The notes: generated by a model from the letters alone, not told the origin. Positions 50,027 to 59,569 are shown, counted from the first letter of the stretch. The stretch is DNA of 64,000 nucleotides from Actinoplanes oblitus (GCF_030252345.1 NZ_CP126980.1:2371501-2435500), one strand, 5' to 3'. Made by a program: numbers and translations.

Positions 50027-50431
50027 CTACCGCGTGAACCGGATCGCGGGCGGCTGCTCGACCGGAACATGTTCTCGGCCGGTGGTGCCGGGCGGTGTTC
50101 CGTCGACCCAGGACGCCTTGAGGATGGCCTTCCCGGACTCGGTGTCGGTCTGCTCGTACGCCTCCGCGATGTGGATCACCGTCTGCCCGGCGCTGAACAG
50201 GTTCTCGGCGCTGTGACCGAGTAGGTCCTGCAGGTCGTCGCGCAGGTTCTGCCACAGCGTGGTGATCTGACTCGGTGGCCCGCCCGCGGTGACTTCGAAG
50301 GCTGCCCGGTCGCTGTCGGCAGTCGCCGCGACCGCGTTGTTGACCCGGCCGTAGGTGATGCCGAGCGTCGGCAGGTCCATCCTGCCGATGATGTACAGGT
50401 CGTTGATGTCTGCGGTGAACTGGTCGGGCAT
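50027..50431 (-). CDS. EspC/WXG100-like small secreted-type protein
   Basis: 134 aa from ATG 50431 (GGGAGATC upstream). Helix-turn-helix hairpin of ESX type: one long helix (LGITYGRVNNAVAATADSDRAAFEV), a turn, then TLWQNLRDDLQDLLGHSAENLF and SAGQTVIHIAEAYEQTDTE. The last part closely resembles the EspC/DUF2580 C-terminal pattern (G-x-x-L-x-x-I-A-x-x-Y-x-x-x-D). It lies 14 bp before the long WXG-like gene, so the two may form a secreted heterodimer. No secretion ATPase is in the window. Confidence 0.72.
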   Translation of the reverse strand: MPDQFTADINDLYIIGRMDLPTLGITYGRVNNAVAATADSDRAAFEVTAGGPPSQITTLWQNLRDDLQDLLGHSAENLFSAGQTVIHIAEAYEQTDTESGKAILKASWVDGTPPGTTGREHVPVEQPPAIRFTR

Positions 50432-50463
50432 GCTGATCTCCCCGTGTCGTGCGCGGTGGCAGC

Positions 50464-51261
50464 TCAGGCGGTGCAGGCGGCGGTCGCTACCGGATGGAGG
50501 GTGAGCGCCGGCCGGCCCTGCGCGATCGCCACCGTGATCTTGCCGCGGTCGGTGTTCTCGGGTACGGCGAGTTCGAAGGTGACCTGATCGTCGCGGATCT
50601 GCCCGGTCATCCCGTAGATGAGGGCTCCGCTCCTGTCGCGCAGGATCAGGCTGGCCGCGGGTGAGCACAGCGTGGCACCCGGCGGGTCGGTGACGATGCG
50701 CCCGGTCACGACGGAACGGCCATGACTGTCGGCAGCTCCCACTGTCACGTCAGTGACGCGAACCTCGCGGGGCCAGCCGTTGAACGCCTCTGCCGGTGCC
50801 GGAGTCGCGGCGACGAAGGTGGCCTCGACCTCGCTCACCTTGCTGCCCGCCTTGTCCAGGAAGAAGCTGCCGGCTCCGGCGAGTTCCTGGCCGGGCAGCA
50901 GAACCACCACGTCCGGAAGCTGTTCGTCACGGCCGGCGACGGGATCGCCCGACGGGTCGAGGACGCGCACCTTCACCGCGGCGTTGATGACAGCGTCCGG
51001 ACAGTCGTTGCGGGTCATGACGGCGTACTGCACGGTCTGCCGGACGACGGAGAAGCCGGTTTCGGAGACAGTGGGCAGACACGCCGGCGCGCTGTGTGCC
51101 GGCCGCGCCGACGAACTCGCAGCGGGCGTCGGACCGTCTGCGGACGGCTCCTCGCCGGCGCTGTTCGTCACCGCGAACAGCACGCCGGCAGCGACCAGGA
51201 CGACCGCGGCGGCCGCGATCCACCACCAACGACGACTGGGTGGGACGGTAGGCGAGGTCAT
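50464..51261 (-). CDS. Membrane-anchored extracytoplasmic protein (265 aa)
   Basis: ATG 51261 overlaps the stop of the upstream gene (ATGA). One N-terminal membrane helix (WWWIAAAAVVLVAAGVLFAV) is followed by a Ser/Ala/Pro linker, then a beta-rich domain with three cysteines (APACLPTVS, NDCPDAVINAAVKVRVLDPSG, TLCSPAASLILRD) ending in Ala. It resembles actinobacterial Ig-like or DUF4352-type surface domains, without firm assignment. The operon context suggests a partner or receptor for the EspC/WXG-like proteins. Confidence 0.68.
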   Translation of the reverse strand: MTSPTVPPSRRWWWIAAAAVVLVAAGVLFAVTNSAGEEPSADGPTPAASSSARPAHSAPACLPTVSETGFSVVRQTVQYAVMTRNDCPDAVINAAVKVRVLDPSGDPVAGRDEQLPDVVVLLPGQELAGAGSFFLDKAGSKVSEVEATFVAATPAPAEAFNGWPREVRVTDVTVGAADSHGRSVVTGRIVTDPPGATLCSPAASLILRDRSGALIYGMTGQIRDDQVTFELAVPENTDRGKITVAIAQGRPALTLHPVATAACTA

Positions 51262-51806
51262 CGGCGCTCCACAGGTCGGTTGTCGGCGCGACGCCAGGCG
51301 GGCAGGCCGGCCGACAGGTCGTAGTACTGATCGAGCAGCCGGGCCCGCGCGGACCGGTAGGCGCTGATGGTGGCCGTCGCCGCGGCCAGCGCCGCACCGA
51401 TGAACTGCTGCTGGCTCAGTTGCCGCTGGGCGCCGGACCTGACGGTGACAGTCCACGACGCCAGCGCGCGGCTGTCGATCGAGATCCAGCCGTCCGGTGC
51501 GGCTCCGGTCACGGTCAGCTCGTCGGCCTCCTGTTCGAACCGTCGATCCGCCGGGTCGCGGTCGGGCTCGTGGCCGCCCAGATAGGCCGCTTCGACCTCG
51601 GTGTACTCCCGGTGATACCGGACCCAGGCGAGCGTCGCCAGACGACCCAGTTGGTGTCCCAGCGCGGATTCGTCGTAGCTGCCGTACGAACGTTGCCGGA
51701 ACTCCAGGGACAGCTGAAGCCGTCCGCGCACTCCAGCGTGGAGGCGCCCGTCGGGTGAGGCGACGTCGACAGTGATCCGCTCGAGTCGCTCGGCTAGCTC
51801 TCCCAC
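51258..51806 (-). CDS. First gene of the EspC/WXG operon, uncharacterised (182 aa)
   Basis: GTG 51806 chosen (GGGGGT about 9 nt upstream); longer starts up to 51887 exist. The N-terminal region is beta-rich and repetitive (ERITVDVASPDGRLHAGVRG, LQLSLEF, YGSYDESALGHQLGRLATLAW), reminiscent of the YbaB/EbfC-like proteins encoded beside actinobacterial type VII clusters. The second part has ISIDSRALASWTVTV and a helical end (AATATISAYRSARARLLDQYYD). No signal peptide. The function is not known. Confidence 0.6.
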   Translation of the reverse strand: MGELAERLERITVDVASPDGRLHAGVRGRLQLSLEFRQRSYGSYDESALGHQLGRLATLAWVRYHREYTEVEAAYLGGHEPDRDPADRRFEQEADELTVTGAAPDGWISIDSRALASWTVTVRSGAQRQLSQQQFIGAALAAATATISAYRSARARLLDQYYDLSAGLPAWRRADNRPVERR

Positions 51807-52025
51807 ATGGATCGACCCCCGTAGATCGATGACTATCGTCCGGCAAGCTCGCCGGATAGTACACCGATCGTGACGTGTCGGGTTCAATGCGTGATCAACA
51901 TGGGTGGCCGTGGGCGTTGCTCCGGCGCGGAATCGGCGTTACCCCGATCCGGTGACCCTGGCGGGATGTGCTCCGGGGGTGACACCGCGCTGATCGGGCG
52001 GGGTTCCGGGCGACGGACGACGCGC

Positions 52026-52053
52026 GGCGCGGCCCTCGAAGGAGAGCCGCGCC
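52026..52053 (-). terminator. Terminator of the BNR-repeat gene
   Basis: GGCGCGGC (52026-52033) and GCCGCGCC (52046-52053) form a perfect 8-bp stem with a 12-nt loop just beyond the stop on the minus strand. Confidence 0.6.
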
Positions 52054-52065
52054 GGCGTCATGTGG

Positions 52066-53946
52066 CTATCTGATCGGCACGCCTACGGTGTAGATGTCCT
52101 GGTCGTTGGCGACCGAGGCGTTGGTCGCGCCGACACGGCACACGGCCGGGGGCGTGGTGGTGGTTCCGGTGCCGGGGCAGAGGAACAGATCGACCGGACG
52201 GGTGTCCGACCAGACCGGGTACGCGGTGTGGTTGGTGACCGCGACGGCCGCGTAGTCGCCGTAGAACGTACCGTTGAACTGCGTCGGCGGCGGCATGCTG
52301 GAGGTCGTGGCGCGGTCGTGCCGGAAGCCGGACGCGTTCCGGGACTGCGACACGGTGATGTCGGAGAAGCCGGTGTTGTTGTCCGAGCCGTACTGGCGGT
52401 CGTAGTAGCTGACCGCCAGCGCGCCGTTGGGCGTGTAGGCGGCGCCCTGGAAGAACTGGTCGCTGCGCGCCTGACCGCTGGCCGTGGTCACCACCGGCGC
52501 GGTGCGGGGCTCGGTGTTCGCGAAGCTCGCTCCGCCGTTGGTCGAGACCGACAGCACGATGTCGTTGTTGCAGGTCGTCTTGACGCCGGTGAACAGGTTG
52601 GTCCCGGCCGCCGAGAAGCCGGCCGGGGTGCACCCGGTCGTCTCGTTGGAATTGCGGTTGATGTACGAACCGTAGGTCACCACGACCCGGCTCGGGTGGG
52701 TGGGATCCACCGCGCCGATCGGGTAGTTGGTCGCCCGGAAGATCGAGTTGGCCGACGGGCCCTTCTCCGGGACGCAGGCGCGGCCGGGGTCGGCGCCGTT
52801 CTGGTAGGTCGCGCAATCGGGCAGGTCGTTGTAGTAGCCGACCCGCACCGGCGGCGAGAAGCTGGCCCCGCCGTCGGTGGACTTGGACAGCAGCATCTGG
52901 TTGCGGTTCTCCGGCGCGACGACCGCGTTGTTGAAGTTCGCGTACGTCACGTAGAGGGTGCCGTCCGGTGCGGTGAACGGCTGGGAGAACTGGTTCTCGT
53001 TACAGGTGCCCTGCGGCGTCGGCAGCCCGTACGTGTTGTCGCAGAGCGCGCTCGTGGAGCTGACCAGGACCGGCGCGCTGAAGCTCTCGCCGTAGTCGGC
53101 CGAGTGGGCCTCGTAGATGTAGCCGGTGCCGTCGGCGGCGAACGTCGTCCAGGTCACGTAGACACGGTCACGGAACCGGCTGGTCCGGCTGTTGTCGACG
53201 GTCAGCAGCTGCTTGTCCAGCAAGAAGTCGCCGGCGCCCACGACGTCGTTGTGCTCGGCCACCGGACGACCCGGGAAGTTGAAGGACGCGCCGTTGGTGC
53301 CCGTGGACCGGTAGACGTAGAACGCACTGGACTGGTCGGGGTTGGCCGAGGCGACGAGCCCGCGCATGAACACCTGGCAGGAGAGATACGCGTTGCCGCG
53401 GCTGTCCCAGGCGACCGACGTGTCGCCGCCGGACTGCCAGTACTGCCGGGCGCCGCCGAATGCGGTGCCGCGGGTGAAGCCGTTGGGCGTGGTGGAGTCG
53501 GCCCAGGTCTTGCCGGCATTCTGGGAGTACGACACCCCGCAGGTACCGTCGCCGCGCCGGTAGTCGTTGTAGCTGGCGATCACGTGGTTGGCGTTGTTCG
53601 GGTCGACCGCCGCCCAGGTCTCGTTCTGCGCCTGCGCCCGGCCCTGCAGATCGGGGTCGGTGATGTTCAGACAGTTCTGGTTGACCTTGACGTCGGCGCC
53701 GAAATGATCGGTGCAGGTCGCGGTGGCCGGCCTGAACGTCCCGGCCGGCGCCGCCTGCCGTGCCGCCGCCTGCGCTCCGCCCAGTTCGGAGGTGAGCAGC
53801 CCCGAGACGAGCCGCTTCTGGATGCTGTTGAGCTGCGCGTAGCCGAACGGCGCCGCGGCCGCGGTGGAGCCGGTCGCCACGTTCAGCGAGAGACCGACCA
53901 GCGACCCGGCCGCCAGGAAAGCGATGGTACGTCGCAATCGCGTCAT
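52066..53946 (-). CDS. Secreted BNR/Asp-box beta-propeller protein (sialidase-like)
   Basis: 626 aa. The signal peptide runs to about residue 32 (IAFLAAGSLVGLSLNVATGSTAAAA). The body has repeated Asp-box motifs: SYSQNAGKTW, SADYGESF, SKSTDGGASF and SVSTNGGASF, each typical of a propeller blade turn. Such folds occur in sialidases and other exo-glycosidases as well as in non-enzymatic propellers. The arginine triad and Glu/Tyr pair of sialidases cannot be confirmed by eye. It is monocistronic, so function as a glycosidase is a family-level guess. Confidence 0.78.
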   Translation of the reverse strand: MTRLRRTIAFLAAGSLVGLSLNVATGSTAAAAPFGYAQLNSIQKRLVSGLLTSELGGAQAAARQAAPAGTFRPATATCTDHFGADVKVNQNCLNITDPDLQGRAQAQNETWAAVDPNNANHVIASYNDYRRGDGTCGVSYSQNAGKTWADSTTPNGFTRGTAFGGARQYWQSGGDTSVAWDSRGNAYLSCQVFMRGLVASANPDQSSAFYVYRSTGTNGASFNFPGRPVAEHNDVVGAGDFLLDKQLLTVDNSRTSRFRDRVYVTWTTFAADGTGYIYEAHSADYGESFSAPVLVSSTSALCDNTYGLPTPQGTCNENQFSQPFTAPDGTLYVTYANFNNAVVAPENRNQMLLSKSTDGGASFSPPVRVGYYNDLPDCATYQNGADPGRACVPEKGPSANSIFRATNYPIGAVDPTHPSRVVVTYGSYINRNSNETTGCTPAGFSAAGTNLFTGVKTTCNNDIVLSVSTNGGASFANTEPRTAPVVTTASGQARSDQFFQGAAYTPNGALAVSYYDRQYGSDNNTGFSDITVSQSRNASGFRHDRATTSSMPPPTQFNGTFYGDYAAVAVTNHTAYPVWSDTRPVDLFLCPGTGTTTTPPAVCRVGATNASVANDQDIYTVGVPIR

Positions 53947-54133
53947 GAGATTACGCCCCTTGCTCGAAGATGGCGATTCCTATCGACTCAGCGAGGCTAG
54001 GCCGCAAAACTCATTGATCAGCATCAACCTTTTGGTCGAGGATCGACAGAGGCGTTCCTCGGTCGGCTCTTTGTGCTCAAATCTTTGAGCCGGATCGGGG
54101 CCGAGCGGAACCCCGGCACCGTCACGGCGTCAA

Positions 54134-54586
54134 ATGGGTATGAGCGAACGGTGGTATGCACGATCACGGGCCCGGCCCGCGGCGTACTTGATGATCGTTG
54201 TGCTGTGGGGAGCGCAGGCGTGCGCGACCGCCGGGCGGACGACCGGGCCGCCCCGCGCCGTCTCCAGTGAGGAGGCCACGGTCATGCCGCACCTTCGATC
54301 GGTCGGACCCGAGAGCCGGAACCGCGAGGTCGTGCTCCGCTTCGGCGACCGCCTCCACGTGACGCCACCGGACTTGCCGGGCGGCTGGCGGGTGACCGAG
54401 TACCCCGGTGACATCGTCCGGCTCGACGGCGTCGCCGCGGCGGCGCCCAGCCACGTCTTCGAGACCGTCGCGACCGGTGAAGGGAGGATCTCGCTGGCGC
54501 CGGCGGGGCCGTCCCACTCGGCGGCCGACGGCTACACCCTGCGGATCCGGGTGATGCGCGACAACGTGCAGCCACCGCGACCATAG
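54134..54586 (+). CDS. Small exported protein (150 aa), unknown
   Basis: ATG 54134, with an in-frame ATG at 54140. The N-terminal hydrophobic stretch (AYLMIVVLWGAQACA) may be a signal peptide ending near a cysteine, but the lipobox is poor. The rest is beta-type with alternating Val/Arg/Leu (EVVLRFGDRLHVTPPDLPGGWRV, YTLRIRVM). No family recognised. It is isolated between the BNR-repeat gene and the diguanylate cyclase. Confidence 0.55.
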   Translation: MGMSERWYARSRARPAAYLMIVVLWGAQACATAGRTTGPPRAVSSEEATVMPHLRSVGPESRNREVVLRFGDRLHVTPPDLPGGWRVTEYPGDIVRLDGVAAAAPSHVFETVATGEGRISLAPAGPSHSAADGYTLRIRVMRDNVQPPRP

Positions 54587-54824
54587 GCGCGCCCGGCGAT
54601 CCGGTCTGCGGTTACTAGTGACGGCGCAGATCGGGGACAATTGTTCCGGGCCGTTTACCGCCCTTCCCGTTCAGATGACGATTCCGCTGGTGTTTTCGTC
54701 AGGTGCGGCCAATTTCTCGATTTGTCACGTAGCAGCCCGGGCGGCTCGAACTCGCGCATCAACCGCTCGACCGCGCTCTCGCGGGCCCCGTAGGCGCCGT
54801 GGGTGCCGGCCCGGGCGTAAGCGG

Positions 54825-56240
54825 CTACGCCGCGACGACCCAGTTGCCCTTGCCGCGGTTCTTCGCCGCGTACATCGCCTCGTCGGCGGCGAGCAGCGCG
54901 GTGCGCCGGGAGTCGGGTGACGTGTGGGCATGCGCGGCGATGCCGATACTGACACCGACGGTGAGGTGCCGCCCGCCGAACTCGACCGGGCGCGCCACCT
55001 CCGCGACGATCCGCTGCGCCAGGTGTTCCCCGTACGCGATGTCCGCCCCGGTGCAGGCGATGACGAACTCGTCGCCGCCGAGCCGAGCCACCAGGTCGCT
55101 GCTGCGAACCGCCGCGCCGAGCCGCTGGCCGACCGCCTGGAGAACGGCGTCCCCGGCCTCGTGCCCGTCGCGGTCGTTGATCCCTTTGAACCCGTCGAGG
55201 TCGAGGTAGAGCAGCACTCCGGCGGTGTCCTGCTCGAGGTGCTCGGTGAAGGCGGCACGGTTCGCCAGGCCGGTCAGCGGGTCGTGCCGGGCCTGGTAGG
55301 CCAGCTGGGCCTGGGTGCGTTCGAGTCCGCGGACGGCTTGCAGGAAGCGGATCAGCACGCAGGCGATGCAGGCGAGGGTGGCGGTCATCAGGATGGTGCG
55401 GCCGCCGGGGCCGAGCCCGGTATGCGTGAGGGCGACGGTGGGCGCGGTGGCCAGGGCCGCCCCGAGGAAGACCACCCGGGCCGGGTGCAGCACCTCGACG
55501 GCTCGGCCCGGCTCGGTGAGCTCGCCGCCGCGGTGGTGCAGCCCCGCGCAGGCGAGCAGGCAGTTGCCGAGCAGGACGGCGGCGTCCAGGTCCCACGAGA
55601 TGTCGCTGTGCACCACGTACAGGAGCACGTTGTTTGCCGAATCGGTGAGCAGATACAGCGTCGTGGAGACGAGCATCAGGTAGGTGGGTCCGCCGCGTCG
55701 CCCGGGGGAGAGGAACAGCATGAGTACGCCGGCGAGCAGGATGACGTCGCCCAGCGGGTACAGGGCCGGTGTCACGCTCTCCAGGGTGGTGAAGCCCTCC
55801 GCGATGATCGGCAGGCAGAAGTAGACGTAGGCGGCGATCGCGGCGGCGAACGTCAGCGTCAGCCCGTCGAGCACGACACCGCGGACGCGGCCGGCCGCCC
55901 GGTAGCGGGCCATCATCAGCAGGGCGGCCGCCATGGCGGGGTAGCCGGAAAGCCAGAGCACGTCCGAGAGTCCGACCGGCGGCACGTAGCCGGAGTAGTA
56001 CTGCAGGGTCTGCACGGCGTCGCCGCTGAGCCACAGGACCAGTGCCAGGGCGATCAGGCACCACGGCACCCGGTCACGCTTCGCCGGCCGGCGCGCCGCG
56101 GTGATACAGACGGCGACGACCAGGGGCGCCGCCCATGCGAAGTAGATGATGTCCGAGGTCGGCGTTCCGCTCCGCCACCACATCGCGGCCGCCGCCAGCA
56201 CCGTCGCGCCGAGCAGCGCCCAGACCACCTTGTTCTTCAC
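54825..56240 (-). CDS. Membrane diguanylate cyclase (GGDEF)
   Basis: 471 aa from GTG 56240; a GTG at 56297 is possible. The first 300 residues hold about nine membrane helices of a sensor region. The GGDEF domain starts near residue 310 (YQARHDPLTGLANRAAF) with the active motif GGDEF at about 388. RSSD five residues in front of GGDEF is an RxxD inhibitory site, so product feedback is expected. It makes c-di-GMP from two GTP. No EAL domain is present, in contrast to the GGDEF-EAL protein at 18989-21214. Confidence 0.92.
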   Translation of the reverse strand: MKNKVVWALLGATVLAAAAMWWRSGTPTSDIIYFAWAAPLVVAVCITAARRPAKRDRVPWCLIALALVLWLSGDAVQTLQYYSGYVPPVGLSDVLWLSGYPAMAAALLMMARYRAAGRVRGVVLDGLTLTFAAAIAAYVYFCLPIIAEGFTTLESVTPALYPLGDVILLAGVLMLFLSPGRRGGPTYLMLVSTTLYLLTDSANNVLLYVVHSDISWDLDAAVLLGNCLLACAGLHHRGGELTEPGRAVEVLHPARVVFLGAALATAPTVALTHTGLGPGGRTILMTATLACIACVLIRFLQAVRGLERTQAQLAYQARHDPLTGLANRAAFTEHLEQDTAGVLLYLDLDGFKGINDRDGHEAGDAVLQAVGQRLGAAVRSSDLVARLGGDEFVIACTGADIAYGEHLAQRIVAEVARPVEFGGRHLTVGVSIGIAAHAHTSPDSRRTALLAADEAMYAAKNRGKGNWVVAA

Positions 56241-56439
56241 GCCGCGCCATGTCGTCGCAGCACACCCGCCCTTGAGGTGATGTGGCGTACGGCACACCGC
56301 CGTAGCGGGTCCGACCAGCCTGGTGTCTCGAGCTCATGGGGTCCTGGTTCCGGCGCTGAACGGCCGGAACGCCCTGCTTTGCAGCGACCTGTATCGTGTC
56401 GTCCGGCCGTGCAGTGACGACGATGAATCAGAGGTGCTG

Positions 56440-58704
56440 ATGGACGCCGCTGTGCTGGCAGTGCAGCAATGGGTCAACGCCACGTACGCCGGGGTCTCCG
56501 GATATGTCGCGATCGCCGAGGACGGCAGCGCCGGCCGCCAGACGATGGCCGCGCTGACCCGGGGACTGCAGCATGAGCTGGGGCTCACGGCGCTCTCGGA
56601 CAACTTCGGCCCGGCGACGCTGGCGGCGCTGACCGCGCACGGCCCGATCGGTCCCGCCGAGACGAACCGGAACCTGGTCAAGATCGTTCAGGGCGGCCTG
56701 GTCTGCAAGGGCTACGCCGCCTTCGGCCTCGACGGCATCTACGGTACGGCCGTGGCCGCCGCCGTCGCGGCCCTGATGACCGACGCCGGGCTCGCCGCGC
56801 GGATCGACGGCACGGTCGTCCCGAAGGTGTGCAAGGCGCTGCTGTTCACCGACGGCTACCTGCTGGCGTCCGGCGCCTCCGCGCGACTGCGCGCCGCCCA
56901 GCAGTGGATGAACGACCGCTATCTGAACCGGTCGGCGTTCTTCGTGCTGGCCTGCGACGGCCGCCGGTCCCGCGAGTTCCTGACCGCGCTGATCTTCGCC
57001 GTGCAGTACGAGGGCGGCCTGACCGACGCGCAGGCCAACGGCAACTTCGGCCCGCTGACTCAGGCCGGGGTCAAGCGGAACGGCCTGATCAGGGCCGGTT
57101 CCTCCGGCCCGTGGGTGCGGTTGTTCTCGGCCGCGCTCACGCACTACCCGGCGGCGCAGGTCTTCACCGGCGACTTCGACGAGTCGCTGGCCGCCGCGGC
57201 CCGCGCGGTCCAGGAGTTCTGCGGGCTCACCGTGAACGGCGAGGGTGACTTCGCGACCTGGGCGTCGTTGCTGATCAGCACCGGGGATCCGGCCCGCCCG
57301 GGCACGGCGGCGGACACCGTCGACGAGGTGACCGCGGCCCGTGCCCAGGCCCTGGTGGCAGCCGGGTACCGCGTGATCGGCCGCTACCTGACGAACGTCG
57401 AGGGCAGCGGCTTCGACAAGAAGATCAAGCCCGGCGAGCTGGCCACCCTGGCCGCCAACGGCCTGCGCCTGTTCCCGATCTTCCAGACGTACGCGGACTC
57501 GGCCTCCTACTTCGGCTGGGCGCGGGGCTACGCGGACGCGCTGGCCGCGCACGACGCGGCGGCCGGGCACGGCATCGACGCCGGGGCGGTCGTCTACTTC
57601 GCCGTCGACTACGACGCGACCGACACCGAGGTGACGCAGCGGGTGATCCCGTACTTCCTCGGGGTCGACGCCGGGCTGCGGCAGCGTGGTGGCCGGTACT
57701 CGCACGGCGTCTATGGCGCTCGCAACGTGTGCAGCCGGCTCGCGGCCGAGGCGTTCCCGCGGTGGAGTTTCGTCAGCGGGATCACCTCGGGCTGGACCGG
57801 GAACGTGGCGTACCCGTTGCCCGCCAACTGGGCATTCGACCAGATCTCCACGATCGGCGTCGGCACCCTGGAGATCGACAAGTGCGTGCGGCGGGCGGGC
57901 ACCGACGCGGGGGAGGGCGCCTTCGGCTCCGCCGCGACAGGACTGGCCGCCTATCTCGACTGGATCGACCGGCTGCACGAGCTCGCGGTCGCCTACGGCA
58001 ACGGCGATCCGGGCGAGCGGGTGCTGGAATACCTGCGCGCGGGCCGCTACGACAACTGGCAGACCCGCGAGCTGGCCGGCGGCACGGACGCGGAATTCGT
58101 CAGCTACGTCGACCGCACCGGGCTGGCACGCGTCCGCACCTACCGCGACCCGGTCGCCGGGGTGGACGTGGACGTCAGCCGGTGGGGTGCGGCGGCGCTC
58201 GCCGAGCTGCGCGGACGCGGCGACGCCGGCGGCTGGGGCGGTGACCTGATGGCGTTCTACGGCGGATGGCGGTTCACGGCGCCGGCCACCGCGGCCCGTG
58301 ACTACTGCGCGGCGTACCTGGCCACCAGCGAGAACCCGGGGGCGCTCGACCTCGCCGGGCTGGTCGCGGACGTGGACGCGTACCTGGCCGCGACGGCTCT
58401 GCGTGCGGGCGCCACGCTCGGCGCCCACCTGCGCGGAGCCGATCGCGGTCTCCGGTTCAGCCTGTTCTACCGTGGCCGGTTCGGCGGTGACCCGGCCGCG
58501 GCGGCGGCCGCGGCACAGAGCCTGCTCACCGGCACCGGCGACGACGTGGTGACGGCGTACCGCACGCTGCTGCTGCGCGGCCTGGCCACGACCCCGGTGA
58601 CGGTGGACGACCAGCTGCGGCAGTTCTGCCGGGGCTTCGCGGACCGGCTGGTCGCGCTGACCGAGAACGAGCAGATCCAGATCCGTCGAGGAAAGGTGTC
58701 CTGA
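56440..58704 (+). CDS. DUF1906 glycoside-hydrolase-like protein with repeated N-terminal modules
   Basis: 754 aa from ATG 56440 (AGAGGTG upstream). No signal peptide. The first 320 residues contain about three peptidoglycan-binding-like units (LAVQQWVNATYAG, RAAQQWMNDRYLN and GPWVRLFSAALTHYPAAQVF... AVQEFCGLTVNGEGDFAT). Residues about 335-545 form a DUF1906 TIM-barrel domain, as in Rv2525c-type proteins and phage lysin-like enzymes (GYRVIGRYLTNV, LFPIFQTYAD, AGAVVYFAVDYDATD, HGVYGARNVC). The rest is a less clear helical region. Similar proteins are suspected of cleaving wall glycans. The next gene overlaps its stop by one base (TGATG). Confidence 0.85.
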   Translation: MDAAVLAVQQWVNATYAGVSGYVAIAEDGSAGRQTMAALTRGLQHELGLTALSDNFGPATLAALTAHGPIGPAETNRNLVKIVQGGLVCKGYAAFGLDGIYGTAVAAAVAALMTDAGLAARIDGTVVPKVCKALLFTDGYLLASGASARLRAAQQWMNDRYLNRSAFFVLACDGRRSREFLTALIFAVQYEGGLTDAQANGNFGPLTQAGVKRNGLIRAGSSGPWVRLFSAALTHYPAAQVFTGDFDESLAAAARAVQEFCGLTVNGEGDFATWASLLISTGDPARPGTAADTVDEVTAARAQALVAAGYRVIGRYLTNVEGSGFDKKIKPGELATLAANGLRLFPIFQTYADSASYFGWARGYADALAAHDAAAGHGIDAGAVVYFAVDYDATDTEVTQRVIPYFLGVDAGLRQRGGRYSHGVYGARNVCSRLAAEAFPRWSFVSGITSGWTGNVAYPLPANWAFDQISTIGVGTLEIDKCVRRAGTDAGEGAFGSAATGLAAYLDWIDRLHELAVAYGNGDPGERVLEYLRAGRYDNWQTRELAGGTDAEFVSYVDRTGLARVRTYRDPVAGVDVDVSRWGAAALAELRGRGDAGGWGGDLMAFYGGWRFTAPATAARDYCAAYLATSENPGALDLAGLVADVDAYLAATALRAGATLGAHLRGADRGLRFSLFYRGRFGGDPAAAAAAAQSLLTGTGDDVVTAYRTLLLRGLATTPVTVDDQLRQFCRGFADRLVALTENEQIQIRRGKVS

Positions 58705-59273
58705 TGCGGCGACGTACCCTGCTGGCGTCGGCGGGAGCAGGCGCGGGAGCGATGCTGGCCGGTCCCGGGCTGTCCGCTGCGCCGGCCGAGGCCGCTGGCA
58801 CACCCACCTTGCGGACGTACGCCGTGCAGGGCACCGACATCGCGGTGGCGTTGCTGCCCGGTCCGGCGGCGACGGTCCTGCTCTACGCGGCCCGCCGCTT
58901 CCACTACGAGATCGACGCGCTGCGGCCGGGTGATCTCGTCACCGATGCCTCGGGCACCGTTCTCGACATCCGGCCGGGGTGGTATCCGGCGGGGGCGCGG
59001 GACGGATTCCTGCCGTACCAAAAAATCGTGGTCCATGACATCGTCGCGCAGTGCGACGGGCTGCTCGGCTGGGGCGGTGACGCGCGCACGCCGCGCGAGG
59101 GACGCTTCGAGATCGCGGTGGCGCCGGCCGACCACCGTCTGCGGGCATTGGCGCGGCGCCTGGACACCGATGCCGCATGGCCGAGCCGCCGGGTGGGCGC
59201 GGGCATCGCTCTGCCGTTCACCGCGGACCGGGTACGGCGGGCGCAGTCGATCCGTCGCGGCATGGCGCGGTAA
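58704..59273 (+). CDS. Exported protein coupled to the DUF1906 gene (189 aa)
   Basis: The ATG shares a base with the upstream TGA (TGATG), so translation is coupled. An RRR-containing signal (RRRTLLASAGAGAGAMLAG ... APAEA) may be a twin-arginine signal to about residue 30. The mature part is beta-rich with an RPGW(Y)PAGA and LPYQKIVVHDI section and ends in basic helices. No family recognised. The coupling suggests it works with the DUF1906 protein. Confidence 0.68.
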   Translation: MRRRTLLASAGAGAGAMLAGPGLSAAPAEAAGTPTLRTYAVQGTDIAVALLPGPAATVLLYAARRFHYEIDALRPGDLVTDASGTVLDIRPGWYPAGARDGFLPYQKIVVHDIVAQCDGLLGWGGDARTPREGRFEIAVAPADHRLRALARRLDTDAAWPSRRVGAGIALPFTADRVRRAQSIRRGMAR

Positions 59274-59569
59274 CGCTCGAACGGGCCGCGCTCCGAAGTC
59301 GCCGGCCGGCCGGCGCTGGAAACGCCGCCGGCCGGGAACTGACACGCGATGTCGCATTAAACCGATTGGACGGCTTGCTGGTATTTTGCCGACGTCGCGG
59401 ACTTAACAATCGTTAATTAAATACAAATAGTTATTCCATAACTGTGACGTCATGCACATCGGTCCTGTTTGGAATGGTGATATGGTCTCGGCGCTCGGGA
59501 GGAAGAAATCCTCCGCTCCACCTGCGATGCCACGGGAAGATCCCCGGGTTATTTGCAAAGGAAATTAAA
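59274..59569. other. AT-rich leader region upstream of the small secreted protein
   Basis: Much more AT-rich than the rest of the window from about 59340 to 59460. It contains two perfect inverted repeats, TTAAC-AATC-GTTAA (59403-59416) and AGTTAT-TCC-ATAACT (59429-59443), and a GGAGGA/TCCTCC hairpin (59498-59514). It ends in AAAGGAAATTAAA before the ATG. These look like operators in a promoter region with a long leader. No riboswitch class was recognised. Confidence 0.5.

Noticed and set aside
48933..51806. Complete type VII secretion locus
   Set aside because: No EccC, EccB, EccD or MycP-type gene is present in the window, only substrate-like genes.
59444..59569. Riboswitch in the AT-rich leader
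   Set aside because: No conserved core of a class I know could be recognised, and only simple hairpins were seen.
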